From Sphingobium amiense (GTDB taxonomy: Bacteria; Pseudomonadota; Alphaproteobacteria; Sphingomonadales; Sphingomonadaceae): a stretch of DNA of 64,000 nt. The translations under genes were made by a program, and so were the position numbers. The stretch covers positions 62,001 through 126,000 of the forward strand of contig NZ_AP018666.1 of NCBI RefSeq assembly GCF_003967075.1, read 5' to 3'. The notes beneath the pieces were generated by a model. That model saw only the letters and a program-made list of their open reading frames with translations, was not told the origin of the DNA and did not search any database. The first letter of the stretch is position 1. Every line of letters starts with the position of its first letter. Below, one piece after another: positions 42,877 through 52,204 of the stretch.

Positions 42877-44411
42877 AGCCCGGGATTATCGAGGACGCCG
42901 AAGCAGAGCCTGTCGCGACGACGCTGCGGGCACACCGCATCGGCCTGTCGGCTGCCGGAAGCGATCAGATCGCGGTCATGCGCCACGACTGTCCGGTCTG
43001 CCGCTCGGAAGGTCTCGCGTCGCGCGCGCAAGTTGCGCTGCGCGCCGGCGGGCGGGAAATCGTCGTCTCGCTGCTGCATAGTTCCGCGGAGGCTCCAGCG
43101 CCAGGCGAGATCGGCCTGTCCGAATCCGCTTGGCAGCGGCTCGGCGTCAGTGACGGCGATCCGGTCGAGATCGCGCACGCCCAGCCTCTCGCCTCGCTCA
43201 GCGACGTGCGTCGGCGCGTCTATGGCAATCGGCTTTCCGATGGGGCTTTTTCAGCGATCATCACCGACATCGCCGAGCGACGCTATAGCGATGTCCATCT
43301 CTCGGCGTTCGTCACGGCCTGCTCAGCGGTCCCGCTCGATACGGACGAAACGATCAGCCTGACCAGGGCGATGGTCGATGTCGGCGAGCGATTGCAGTGG
43401 CCCGAAGAGGTCATCGTCGACAAGCATAGCGTCGGTGGATTGCCGGGCAATCGCACCACGCCGATCATCGTCTCGATCATGGCCGCCGAGGGCCTCATCA
43501 TGCCGAAGACATCGTCGCGGGCGATCACCTCGCCGGCCGGCACGGCGGACACGATGGAGGTGCTGGCCCCTGTCGACCTCGACGTTTCCGCAATCCGCAA
43601 AGTGGTCGAGCGCGAAGGCGGCTGCATCGCCTGGGGCGGCGCCGTTAATCTCAGTCCGGCCGACGATGTGATCATCGGCGTGGAACGGGTGCTCGATATC
43701 GATGCCGTCGGGCAGATGGTCGCCTCGGTGCTGTCCAAGAAAATCGCGGCCGGTGCGACCCATCTGGTCATCGACATCCCGGTTGGGCCGACGGCGAAGG
43801 TACGCGGCGCCGATGCCGCCGACACGCTCGAGCGCGCGCTGAGCTCGGTCGCCCAAGCCTTCGGGCTTCGCACGCGCGTGATGCGCGGCCCCGGCGCCGA
43901 GCCGATCGGACGGGGCATCGGTCCGGCGCTCGAGGCGCAGGATATCCTTGCCGTGCTCCAGGGGCAGCCGGGCGCCGAGGATCTCGCCCACCGGGCCTGC
44001 GAGCTGGCGGGAGGACTGCTTGAGCTCGCGGACGCAGCCCCGGCCCGCGAAGGTTATGCGCGTGCGCGGGCGTGCCTCGAAAGCGGCCGGGCCTGGGCCA
44101 AGTTCCAACGTATCTGCGAAGCGCAGGGCGGCATGCGGGCTCCACCGGTCGCCCGGTTCCAACAGGATATGATCGCTCCCTATAGCGGCCGCCTGGTGAG
44201 TATCGACAATCGCAAGCTCGCGACGGTCGCGAAGCTTGCCGGCGCGCCGATGGCCAAGGCCGCCGGCGTCGCGCTGCAGTGTCGGCTGAACCAGATGGTG
44301 GATGCCGGGGCTCCCTTGTGCACCATTCATGCCGAGAGCCCGGGCGAGCTCGACTATGCGGCGGCCTATGCGGTGAGCGACGGGCCGATCTTCGGGATTG
44401 AAGCGCTATGA
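42873..44411 (+). CDS. AMP phosphorylase-like (thymidine phosphorylase family) enzyme
   Basis: 512-aa nucleoside/nucleotide phosphorylase. The core has KHSVGGLPGNRTTPIIVSIM and TSSRAITSPAGTADTMEVL, as in DeoA and archaeal AMP phosphorylases. The ~90-residue N-terminal extension and total length match the AMP-phosphorylase subgroup rather than ~440-aa DeoA. AMP phosphorylase converts AMP and phosphate to adenine and ribose 1,5-bisphosphate. Overlaps both neighbours by 4 bp, between a nuclease and a PRPP synthetase. Substrate choice is inferred; thymidine or other nucleosides remain possible. Confidence 0.87.
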   Translation: MKPGIIEDAEAEPVATTLRAHRIGLSAAGSDQIAVMRHDCPVCRSEGLASRAQVALRAGGREIVVSLLHSSAEAPAPGEIGLSESAWQRLGVSDGDPVEIAHAQPLASLSDVRRRVYGNRLSDGAFSAIITDIAERRYSDVHLSAFVTACSAVPLDTDETISLTRAMVDVGERLQWPEEVIVDKHSVGGLPGNRTTPIIVSIMAAEGLIMPKTSSRAITSPAGTADTMEVLAPVDLDVSAIRKVVEREGGCIAWGGAVNLSPADDVIIGVERVLDIDAVGQMVASVLSKKIAAGATHLVIDIPVGPTAKVRGADAADTLERALSSVAQAFGLRTRVMRGPGAEPIGRGIGPALEAQDILAVLQGQPGAEDLAHRACELAGGLLELADAAPAREGYARARACLESGRAWAKFQRICEAQGGMRAPPVARFQQDMIAPYSGRLVSIDNRKLATVAKLAGAPMAKAAGVALQCRLNQMVDAGAPLCTIHAESPGELDYAAAYAVSDGPIFGIEAL

Positions 44412-45292
44412 ACCGTCCCGTGCTGTTCGCGCTGTCTGGCAGCGAGGCCCTGGCACAGCCGCTATCCGCCGCGCTCGATGCAGAGGTCGGCACGATCGAG
44501 CATCGTCAGTTTCCTGACGGGGAAACCTATCTCAGGGTCGTAAGCGACATCAGCGACCGCGAGGTCATCCTGCTGTGCAGTCTCGATCATCCGGACGCCA
44601 AGCTGTTGCCGCTGCTGTTCGCAGCCGACACCGCGCGCGATCTGGGCGCTCGCAGGATCGGGCTCGTCGCCCCCTACCTCGCTTACATGCGCCAGGACAT
44701 TCGCTTCCATCCCGGCGAGGCGGTGACGTCGCGAACCTTTGCCGCGATCCTGTCTCGCCATCTCGACTGGCTGGTGACGGTTGATCCGCATCTCCATCGC
44801 TATCATGCGTTGTCGGAAATCTACCGCATCCCGACCCAGGTCGTTCATGCCGCGCCGCTTCTGGCCTCGTGGATCAAGCGCAATGTCGCTCGTCCGCTGA
44901 TCATCGGTCCGGACCTGGAAAGCGAACAGTGGGTCTCGCAGGTGGCGGCCGATGCCGATGCTCCGTTTCTCGTGTGCGAGAAAATCCGGTCCGGCGACCG
45001 TGACGTCACCATCTCGATTCCGAATGCCCCAGCGTTTCTCGATCGCCAGCCGGTGCTGGTCGACGATATCGCCTCATCCGGCCGAACCCTCGCCGAGGCG
45101 GCGCGCCAGCTGGTCGACATGGGGTTCACGCGACCGGATTGCGTGGTCGTGCATCCGCTTTTCGCCGGCGATGCAGCGCAAGTCCTGGGTGGGCTCGTCG
45201 AGAGGATCGTCAGCACGAACGCTGTTGCACATACTTCGAATGATATCGACGTGATGCCGGCGATTGCGGAGTCCGTTCGCCGCGGGATCTGA
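44408..45292 (+). CDS. prs: ribose-phosphate pyrophosphokinase (PRPP synthetase)
   Basis: 294-aa enzyme making PRPP from ribose 5-phosphate and ATP. Seen: HRQFPDGETYLRV, LVAPYLAYMRQDIRFHPGEA (the flexible loop region), VTVDPHLHRYHALSEIY, and the PRPP-binding loop VLVDDIASSGRTLAEAA. It is shorter than the ~315-aa housekeeping type and lacks its exact PRPP signature, indicating a divergent paralogue. Third gene of the overlapping nuclease/phosphorylase/prs operon. Confidence 0.92.
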   Translation: MNRPVLFALSGSEALAQPLSAALDAEVGTIEHRQFPDGETYLRVVSDISDREVILLCSLDHPDAKLLPLLFAADTARDLGARRIGLVAPYLAYMRQDIRFHPGEAVTSRTFAAILSRHLDWLVTVDPHLHRYHALSEIYRIPTQVVHAAPLLASWIKRNVARPLIIGPDLESEQWVSQVAADADAPFLVCEKIRSGDRDVTISIPNAPAFLDRQPVLVDDIASSGRTLAEAARQLVDMGFTRPDCVVVHPLFAGDAAQVLGGLVERIVSTNAVAHTSNDIDVMPAIAESVRRGI

Positions 45293-45350
45293 ACGGTGCG
45301 CTGCGCGTCAGTTCTTCAGTACTCAATGCTCAATGCACGATGAAAACGAA

Positions 45351-45370
45351 CGCCCGGCAAACGCCGGGCG
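45351..45370. terminator. GC hairpin downstream of prs
   Basis: Perfect 8-bp stem CGCCCGGC/GCCGGGCG with an AAAC loop, 58 bp after the prs stop. No U-tract follows on the plus strand, while the minus strand has a T-rich stretch after it, so it may be a weak or bidirectional terminator. Confidence 0.5.
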
Positions 45371-45461
45371 CATTCCCATTCATTGAACCTAAGCGAGTCC
45401 GAACCAATCTTCCGGGAACTCCGCTTTCGGAGAAAGTCGCGGCAGGAAAGGAGGATATGTC

Positions 45462-45907
45462 ATGTCGCACACACGCTCGTTCCTTGATCCCTTCATCGTT
45501 GCTCGGCACCCGCAGCTTGAGCCCGAAGTGAAGCCCGCCATCCTTGCATCCTGGGCGTCCGATCGCTCCGCCGTCGAGGGCCAACCGGCCCTCCGTCGCC
45601 CGCCAGCATCCCGGTGCCGGTCGACGATGTGATGGCAGCGCTGCGCTGGCTCGATCGCGCTGAGCGCGGCGCGGGCCTGGCATCCTTGGTTCGTCAGGAA
45701 CAACCCGGTATCGGTGCCATCCTCGCCGGGAATATCGAAACTGCGACACGGAAGGCGGGCGATCTCTGCGATGATCAGCCTTCGATCTCAAAACCCTATG
45801 ATCACCGGTTCGTGCTGAATCGGATTCGCCGTGCCGTAGCGGCGCGCGAGCGGAGCTGCGATCCGCCCCGGACATCGGCGTTACGGCGCGCTGCTGACAC
45901 AGAATAG
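45462..45907 (+). pseudogene. frameshifted/chimeric remnant of a regulatory gene
   Basis: A strong ribosome-binding site (AGGAAAGGAGG) leads into ATG 45462 and a 56-codon frame (FLDPFIVARHPQLEPEVKPA, ILASWASDRSAVEGQPALRR) that stops at 45632. The next frame, open from about 45610, continues sensibly (VPVDDVMAALRWLDRAE). It then reads like the C-terminal half of a response-regulator receiver (GAILAGNIETATRKAG ... ISKPYDHRFVLNRIRR, with the conserved Lys-Pro), with no phospho-acceptor Asp. A frameshift near 45608 plus an internal deletion fit best. It may be a relic of a regulator once paired with the FixJ-like gene downstream. Confidence 0.6.
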
Positions 45908-46251
45908 CGATTATCAGCTTCTTGCCATGACAACATGACGCGTCGAGCTTAGGAGCAACCAGCGCGCTCATCCCCCAAGAGGCGTGCCCACTCCCGGCGG
46001 CAGCGTCTTGCGGCGCCTTGCCGCCGGGAGACCAGAGGGAGCGCCGCCCCGTTCGCAAGAGCGGTCATCTCGCAAAGTTCGGCACATGATGCCGGGTCGC
46101 TTACCCCCCTCTCGCCGAGCACCTGCCTTGCCTGTTGTGATGCGGCGGTATTTCGGCCTTGACCTTGGACCATGGTCCTACCCGTAGAAGGTCTCCCCTT
46201 TGAAGCTGTGCCCGCTGGGGTGCGCAGCAATGCCAACACGTCCGGGGGGCC
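45908..46251. other. intergenic region with no credible gene
   Basis: About 340 bp between the broken gene and the FixJ-type regulator. A GC-biased open frame on the minus strand has no ribosome-binding site or recognisable protein character. It presumably contains the promoter of the response-regulator gene; I could not pick out clear -35/-10 boxes. Confidence 0.55.
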
Positions 46252-46872
46252 ATGGAGAGCAAGCGCGTCGTTCATGTCATTGATGACGAAGAAACAATCA
46301 GGAAAGCTGTAGGATTCACATTAAGGACAGCGGGATTTGCCGTCGAGACCTATGGCTCGGGAGTCGACTTTCTGAAAATTGCAGATGAAGCTGAAAGAGG
46401 TAGCATCGTTCTCGACATGCACATGCCGGACATGAACGGTCTACAGGTTCAGGCAGCGCTGACGCAGATGGATATAAGCATGCCAGTCGTGATGCTGACC
46501 GGCAACGGAGACATTGCGCTTGCTGTCCAAGCGATGAAGGCGGGTGCTGTCGATTTCCTGGCCAAACCTATCGAACGGGCGCTGCTGCTCGATGCGATAG
46601 ACCGAGCGTTCGCGCGCATCGACACGGCCGAGGGGCGCGCTCTCGAAGAAGCCGAGGCATGCCGACAGGTCGATCTACTGACACCGCGCGAACGGGATGT
46701 TCTCGAAGGCCTTGCGCAAGGCCTTCCGAACAAGACCATCGCCTATGATCTGGGCATTTCTTCACGGACGGTCGAAGTCCATCGCGCGAGCATCATGTCC
46801 AAGCTTGGAGTCCGTACCCTTGCCGAAACCTTGCGGATCGCCTTTGCGGCTGGAATGGGAAGGCCGCTGTAG
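46252..46872 (+). CDS. FixJ/NarL-type two-component response regulator
   Basis: 206-aa regulator. Receiver domain with acidic pair (VHVIDDEETIRK), phosphorylation Asp in SIVLDMHMPDMNGLQ, Thr/Lys switch residues in PVVMLTGNGDIALAV and GAVDFLAKPIERALL. A LuxR-type DNA-binding domain follows (LLTPRERDVLEGLAQGLPNK, SSRTVEVHRASIMSKLGVRT). FixJ-type regulators often respond to oxygen or redox through a PAS histidine kinase; no kinase is encoded in this window. Plausible controller of the surrounding metabolic genes. Confidence 0.92.
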   Translation: MESKRVVHVIDDEETIRKAVGFTLRTAGFAVETYGSGVDFLKIADEAERGSIVLDMHMPDMNGLQVQAALTQMDISMPVVMLTGNGDIALAVQAMKAGAVDFLAKPIERALLLDAIDRAFARIDTAEGRALEEAEACRQVDLLTPRERDVLEGLAQGLPNKTIAYDLGISSRTVEVHRASIMSKLGVRTLAETLRIAFAAGMGRPL

Positions 46873-47015
46873 GTAAAGGCGGCCAGGGCTGCTGCGGTTG
46901 AATCTCTGCGTGTCACCTGATGGCGCGGACATAGTGCCTGCCGGGATGCATCGACGTTGTTCATCAGCTTTTGGCGGAATTTTCGTGAGCCCAGGCGAAG
47001 GGTCGCGCTTGATTG

Positions 47016-48782
47016 CTATCGCGAAAGGAGATGAAACTCTTCCAACAGCTGGGCGATCTCTGTGCCTTCAAGCTTCTTCATCAACAGCTTGCGCAGGAAG
47101 GACGGGCCGGGAATGTCGATCCCTTTGCCATCCCTGAGCGGCCCGATTGTGGCCAGAAGCGTGCGGATATCATAGGTTGAGTTGAACACTTCCGGCACGC
47201 CGCGTTCGACCTTCATCAGGGTGTAGACGGCCTCCATCGGCGTGCGCACCGAATATTCCGTCGTGAAGATACAATCACGCTGCTTCGACTCGGCAAACTG
47301 GCCGACAAAGGCGAAGTTGACCGCGCCCTCGGGCACCACGTCCGGCCGGTCGCCGGCCTGGCGCGGCATGAAGAAGGCGGTGATGTAGGGCATCATCACC
47401 GGCACGGTCTTCGCCCCCGTCGCGGCGAGGCCGGGGATGTCCTCGACCGGCACGCCGAGATGATAAAGCCATTCCTGCGTGATCTCCTCGCCCGTGCAGT
47501 CCTGCATCGGCTTCTTCACATAGTCGCCCGGCCGGTCGACGAACAAGGCATAGAACCAGGCGACGATCTGGTCCTTCGGCTGTTTCCTGAAGTGGGGTTG
47601 CCGGCTGACCGTCCAGCTCAGCAGCCAGCTCGAGTCCTTGACCGTGACGATGCCGCCAGTCACCACCGTGCCGCTGAACGGATCGCGCCTGGCGATCTTG
47701 CGAATGTACGCCGGAATGCGCGCGTCGAGCGTGGTGATGGTCGCCGACGCCCATTTGGTTTCCGGGATGTGCGATCCGAACACGTCGGGACGACCAAAGG
47801 CCGGGTCCTTGGCCGCGATCCGGCGCCACAGGTCCCAGGCCGGCGCCGGCCCCTCATTCAGCCTGGCCGGTGTATGATGATCGCCATTGTCGGAATTTTC
47901 GGTCAGCGATCCGATGGTGATGAAGACGAGATCATCGGCGCCGAGATCGACGCCGCCTTCGACGCCGTTTTCGATCCAGGCAATCCGGGTCGCCTGCTTG
48001 CGGCCGGGCTGGATGTCGAAATCGACGTCGGTGACCTCGACGCCGTAGCGAAATCTGACACCGCGATCCTGCAACCATTTGACCAACGGCAGGACCATCG
48101 ATTCATATTGGTTGTAGCGGTTGAACTTGAGCGAGGAAAAATCCGCCAGACTGCCGATATGGTGGATGAAGCGATGCAGATAGAGCTTCATCTCGAGCGC
48201 GGAATGCCATTCCTCGAAGGCGAACATGGTGCGCCAGTAGAGCCAGAAATTGCTCCTGAGGAAATCATCGCCGAAGACTTCGTTGATCCGCTTGTTCTCC
48301 ATCTCCTCCCGCGTCGCGAGGAAGACGGAGATCAGATCTTTTTGCGCGCGACCGCCGAGTGTCAGCAAAGCCTTGTCGGGCACATCCTGGCCCTGGTTCT
48401 GCGTCACGCGTTGAAGCGAAAAATTGGGATCGTCCTTGTTGAGCCGGTAGAATTCGTCGAGCACACTCGCATCCTCGATCTCCAGCGAAGGGATCGAGCG
48501 ATAGAGATCCCAGAGGCATTCGAAATGCTCCTCCATCTCGCGCCCTCCGCGGATGACGAACCCCTTTTCGGGGACGTCGAGGCCGTCGAGCGCGCCGCCG
48601 GGAACATGCAGCTCCTCAAGGATGGTAATATGCTCGCCGGCGACGCCGCCGTCGCGGATCAGGAACGCCGCGCCTGCCAGTCCCGCAAGACCCGAGCCGA
48701 CGAACCAGGCCGTCTTCCTGTCAGCGCCCTCAGGTTTGCGGGGCCGCACGAAAGCTTCGTAGTTCCCGCTACTATAGTGCAT
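47016..48782 (-). CDS. ohyA: oleate hydratase (FAD-dependent)
   Basis: 588-aa enzyme hydrating the cis-9 double bond of unsaturated fatty acids to 10-hydroxy products, associated with the membrane. FAD-binding AWFVGSGLAGLAGAAFLIRD near the N-terminus, then LEELHVPGGALDGL, FVIRGGREMEEHFECLWDLY and YNQYESMVLPLVKWLQDRGV, all oleate-hydratase patterns. Start placed at ATG 48782 (MHYSSGNYEAFVRPRKP), preceded by GGATGGAG. Stands alone between fixJ and the ATPase operon; may detoxify or remodel fatty acids. Confidence 0.93.
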   Translation of the reverse strand: MHYSSGNYEAFVRPRKPEGADRKTAWFVGSGLAGLAGAAFLIRDGGVAGEHITILEELHVPGGALDGLDVPEKGFVIRGGREMEEHFECLWDLYRSIPSLEIEDASVLDEFYRLNKDDPNFSLQRVTQNQGQDVPDKALLTLGGRAQKDLISVFLATREEMENKRINEVFGDDFLRSNFWLYWRTMFAFEEWHSALEMKLYLHRFIHHIGSLADFSSLKFNRYNQYESMVLPLVKWLQDRGVRFRYGVEVTDVDFDIQPGRKQATRIAWIENGVEGGVDLGADDLVFITIGSLTENSDNGDHHTPARLNEGPAPAWDLWRRIAAKDPAFGRPDVFGSHIPETKWASATITTLDARIPAYIRKIARRDPFSGTVVTGGIVTVKDSSWLLSWTVSRQPHFRKQPKDQIVAWFYALFVDRPGDYVKKPMQDCTGEEITQEWLYHLGVPVEDIPGLAATGAKTVPVMMPYITAFFMPRQAGDRPDVVPEGAVNFAFVGQFAESKQRDCIFTTEYSVRTPMEAVYTLMKVERGVPEVFNSTYDIRTLLATIGPLRDGKGIDIPGPSFLRKLLMKKLEGTEIAQLLEEFHLLSR

Positions 48783-48861
48783 GCTCAACTCCATCCTTGA
48801 TCCCGACGACAATGGCGGTTCTGCGGTTTCTTGCTGAACAGCAGAAATGCCTGCCCTGCAT

Positions 48862-49710
48862 TCATTCTCGCCGATGTCGCCCGCCGCTCAGTTCGACGAC
48901 TTCACTGGTGATCTGATCCTGACGCGTGAGGCGCTCCTCGAGGCGCAGGGCCTCGCCCTTGCGATCGATGTGGCTGCGGGCGGTCGCCATGGTGCGCAGC
49001 CGTGCCTCATTCTCGGCGACGAACGTCTCGACCGCAGCCGCGCAGATGTGGGCGAAGACATATTCCGCGGTCAGGTCGCCGATAAGGTCCGCCGCGTTGA
49101 TATTGACGAGCGGCGGCAAATCCGCCGTGGACGCGGGGAAAGTGTCGAGGTCGAGCGGCAGGAGGCTCGCGCGCACGATCGAGACGCCCTTGCCGCTGCT
49201 CCAGACCGGATAAGCCATGGTGATGGGCACCGCGCCGACCTCGTCCAGATAGTCGTACAGCGCGTCGATGATGCTTGTCGCGAGTGCGGGCAGCGCATCG
49301 GCCTTGCTCGGCATGCTCGCGCTCCATGCGATGCGCAGACCGCGCTCGGCCGCAAGCGTGGCCGTGCGCGCGCCAATCAGAAGAATATGCCTGTCCTGCA
49401 TGTCGGCCGCGGCGCCGTCGAGCAGCTGCTCCGGAAAGGCCCCGGCAAAGCCTTGCTCCGCACCGAACAGGATAAGGCCGCCTCTCGCACCACCGACCGC
49501 CCGCGCCGGAAAACGCGCCAGTGGCTCGTCAAGGCGGCGCGCCTGGCCAATGGCGGTGCGGGCGGTCTCCGCATAGCGTCGCACCGCAGGCAGCAGCGCG
49601 CGCGCCTGATGCGCCCGCTGCGCGGCGATGCCCTGCATGGCGTTGACCACCGCACCGAGCTGGCGGACGGTCTCGATCCGCTGGCCGATCTCGGCGAGGC
49701 GATCGCTCAT
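48862..49710 (-). CDS. atpG: N-ATPase gamma subunit
   Basis: 282-aa central stalk subunit, divergent from housekeeping gamma, as in N-ATPases. The N-terminal helix ([20 protein letters not shown], then [14 protein letters not shown]) and the C-terminal helix ([38 protein letters not shown]) that form the rotor coiled coil are both present. Last gene of the atpDCQRBEFAG operon; its ATG overlaps the atpA stop (ATGA). Confidence 0.9.
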   Translation of the reverse strand: MSDRLAEIGQRIETVRQLGAVVNAMQGIAAQRAHQARALLPAVRRYAETARTAIGQARRLDEPLARFPARAVGGARGGLILFGAEQGFAGAFPEQLLDGAAADMQDRHILLIGARTATLAAERGLRIAWSASMPSKADALPALATSIIDALYDYLDEVGAVPITMAYPVWSSGKGVSIVRASLLPLDLDTFPASTADLPPLVNINAADLIGDLTAEYVFAHICAAAVETFVAENEARLRTMATARSHIDRKGEALRLEERLTRQDQITSEVVELSGGRHRRE

Positions 49711-51239
49711 GATGCAGAACCGGCCGGCTGGCTTTCGATCAGCGCTTTCACCGTCGTCATCAGAGCGGACCGCTGCGCGGTGTCGATCTGTCCAGTCCGC
49801 TCGATCTGCGCGCATAGATCGGGGACGTGATCGTCGATCCAGGCGGGCAGCCGCGTGCGGAGCGACGATATCTCCGAGACCGCCATGCCATCGAGCAACC
49901 CTTCGCCGAGCGCCACGACCAGCGCCACCTGGTCGACGACCCGTAGTGGACTCGACAGCGGTTGCACGAGCAAGGCGCGCAAGCGCTTGCCGCGTTCGAT
50001 CTGGGCGCGGACACGCGGCTCGGGCTGCTCGCCGAAGCGGGTGAACATCTCGAGCTCGAGGAACTGCGCATAGTCGAGGCGCATGGTCCCGCTCGCGTCG
50101 CGCAGGACGCGAAGCTGCGTCTTGCCGCCGACCCGGCTCACGCTCGTGCCCACATCGATGGCGGGCTTGTGCCCCTGCGCGAACAGCTTCGCGTCGAGAA
50201 TAATCTGACCGTCGGTGATCGAGATCAGATTGGTCGGGATATAGGCGCTGACGTTGCCGGCATCGGTCTCCGCGATCGGCAGAGCCGTGAGCGAACCGCC
50301 CCCCTTCTCCGTCGAGAGACGCGCCGCACGTTCGAGCAGGCGGGAATGGAGGAAAAAGACGTCGCCGGGATAGGCCTCGCGCCCGGGCGGCTGTCCGGTC
50401 AGCAGGGCGATCTCGCGATGGGTCGCGGCATGCTTGGTGAGATCGTCGAGCACCACCACCGCATGGCCGCCACCATCCCGAAAATACTCGGCCATCGTGA
50501 AGCCCGCGAACGGCGCGATCCATTGCAGCCCCGGCGCCGCGGCGGGGCTCGCCACGACGAAGATGGTGCGGTCCGGCGCGCCATGCCGCCGCACCTGGTC
50601 GACCACGCGCGCGACCGCCGAGCTTTTCTGGCCGATCGCGACATAGACGCAGATCATGTCGCTGGTGCGCTGGTTGATGATCGTGTCGACCGCGAGCGCC
50701 GTCTTGCCTGTGGCGCGGTCGCCGAGAATGAGTTCGCGCTGCCCCCGGCCGATGGCGAACATCGCATCGATTGCGAGCGTGCCGGTCTGCACCGGCTGGA
50801 CGACGAGGTCGCGTTCGATGATCGCCGGCGCCGGCCGTTCGACAGGATCGAAGCGCCTGGCCCGGATCGGCGCGCCCCCATCGAGCGGACGGCCGAGCGG
50901 ATCGACGACTCGGCCAAGCAATGCCTCGCCAACCGGCACGCGCACCACCTCGCCCGAGCCGGTTACGGTGTCTCCTGCCTCCACCTGGGCGGCATCGTCG
51001 AGCAGCACGCAGCCGATCCGGTCCCGGTCGAGCGTGTGGACGAATCCGGTCTGGCCCCGGGCGAAATAGAGCAATTCGTCGAGGCGCGCGTCCGGAAGGC
51101 CCGAGACCATGGCAACGCCGTCGCCGATCGATTCCACCCGGCCAATTGCATCGACACGCGGCCCGAGATTGGCGCGCGTGATGCAGCTCTGGGCCTGCGT
51201 CAGCCAGTCTTCAGGCGATCCGGGCATGATCGTCTTCAT
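49707..51239 (-). CDS. atpA: N-ATPase alpha subunit
   Basis: 510-aa F1 regulatory nucleotide-binding subunit. Seen: N-terminal beta-barrel ([20 protein letters not shown]), P-loop [25 protein letters not shown], and [20 protein letters not shown]. Start placed at ATG 51239, inside the end of atpF; ATG 51227 is also possible. The P-loop has Ala where classical alpha has Gln (GDRQTGKT), a small difference from the housekeeping form. Confidence 0.94.
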   Translation of the reverse strand: MKTIMPGSPEDWLTQAQSCITRANLGPRVDAIGRVESIGDGVAMVSGLPDARLDELLYFARGQTGFVHTLDRDRIGCVLLDDAAQVEAGDTVTGSGEVVRVPVGEALLGRVVDPLGRPLDGGAPIRARRFDPVERPAPAIIERDLVVQPVQTGTLAIDAMFAIGRGQRELILGDRATGKTALAVDTIINQRTSDMICVYVAIGQKSSAVARVVDQVRRHGAPDRTIFVVASPAAAPGLQWIAPFAGFTMAEYFRDGGGHAVVVLDDLTKHAATHREIALLTGQPPGREAYPGDVFFLHSRLLERAARLSTEKGGGSLTALPIAETDAGNVSAYIPTNLISITDGQIILDAKLFAQGHKPAIDVGTSVSRVGGKTQLRVLRDASGTMRLDYAQFLELEMFTRFGEQPEPRVRAQIERGKRLRALLVQPLSSPLRVVDQVALVVALGEGLLDGMAVSEISSLRTRLPAWIDDHVPDLCAQIERTGQIDTAQRSALMTTVKALIESQPAGSAS

Positions 51240-51960
51240 TGAGGCTCTCAACCATGGCGTCGAGATCGGCGCGCCAGCTGTTGCGCACGACGGCGTGGGG
51301 CGTGCGAAGCTCCGCGCCGGCGATGAGATCTGGATCGACTGCGAAGATCGGGGTCGCGGTATCCGGCAGGATTTCGCCAAGCGCGCGCGCTACCTGCGTC
51401 TGCAGATCGGCCGTCAGCGGCGCGGGCGTCGCGACGGTGACGGGCCCGGCGGCCGCCAGGCTGCGGCGATCCGCCTCGGAAAGGTCTCCGAGCCGCGCCT
51501 TGAGCGCGTCGACCATGGCCTGCACCGTCTGCTCGGGCGGGAGACGAGCGAGCAACGTGCCTGCCATCGAGGCGGCGAGGTTCGCTGCCTTTTCCCGCCA
51601 CTGCGCCGCCACCCGCCCGCGTTCGGCATCGATCGCCGCATGGCCTTGCTCGACGACGGCGTCCGCCTCGAGCCTGGCCTGCGCGAGGAGGCGCTGGCGC
51701 TCCGCTTCGGCCTCGGTCCGGATCTCGGCGCGGCGAGCCGCCGCATCCGCGACGAAGCCGTCATTCTGCGTTTTGAGCGCCTGCGCTTCGGCCTGTGCCC
51801 GGTCCTTTGCCTCCCGCGCTTCGTCGAGCAGCGCCTGGGCCGATGCCTGGCGGGCAGCGATGGCATCCATCACCGGACGGAACAGGAAGCGTCCGAGCAG
51901 CCACACGAGGATGAGGACATTGACCGCCTGCAGCGCGAGCGTCCACCAGTCGATCCGCAT
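51211..51960 (-). CDS. atpF: N-ATPase peripheral stalk subunit b with delta-like C-terminus
   Basis: 249-aa subunit with an N-terminal membrane helix ([20 protein letters not shown], then [14 protein letters not shown]) and a long Ala/Glu/Arg coiled coil. The last ~50 residues ([37 protein letters not shown]) resemble the C-terminal part of the delta (OSCP) subunit. The operon has no separate atpH gene, so b and delta functions may be merged here. 1 bp separates it from atpE. Confidence 0.9.
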   Translation of the reverse strand: MRIDWWTLALQAVNVLILVWLLGRFLFRPVMDAIAARQASAQALLDEAREAKDRAQAEAQALKTQNDGFVADAAARRAEIRTEAEAERQRLLAQARLEADAVVEQGHAAIDAERGRVAAQWREKAANLAASMAGTLLARLPPEQTVQAMVDALKARLGDLSEADRRSLAAAGPVTVATPAPLTADLQTQVARALGEILPDTATPIFAVDPDLIAGAELRTPHAVVRNSWRADLDAMVESLNEDDHARIA

Positions 51961-51961
51961 G

Positions 51962-52204
51962 TCAGGCGAACGGGTTGGCGAAGAGCAGCAGCAGCGCGAT
52001 CACGAGGCAGTAGATCGCCATCGTCTCGATCATCGCGAGGCCCACGAACAGCGTGCGCGAGACGGTGTTGGCGGCTTCGGGCTGGCGCGCGATCGCGTCC
52101 ATCGCGGCGGCGACGGCCCTGCCCTGCCCGAGCGCCGGGGCGATTGCGCCGATCGAGATCGCGAAAGCGGCTCCGAGGATGCTGGCGAGATGGATCCAGT
52201 TCAT
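51962..52204 (-). CDS. atpE: N-ATPase c-ring subunit with probable Na+ site
   Basis: 80-aa hairpin of two helices. The ion-binding Glu60 lies in GLAMIETMAIYCLV and Gln27 in APALGQGRAVAAAM. Positions matching the Ilyobacter Na+ site are Gln27, Glu60, Thr61 (Ser in the reference) and Tyr65, so most sodium ligands are kept; the next position is Met62 instead of Thr. Sodium coupling is therefore likely but not certain. Polar loop RQPEAANT is intact. Overlaps atpB by 4 bp. Confidence 0.92.
   Translation of the reverse strand: MNWIHLASILGAAFAISIGAIAPALGQGRAVAAAMDAIARQPEAANTVSRTLFVGLAMIETMAIYCLVIALLLLFANPFA

Noticed and set aside
45949..46275. 108-aa minus-strand frame between the broken gene and fixJ
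   Set aside because: No ribosome-binding site, low-complexity Arg/Ala/Gly content, overlaps the fixJ start.
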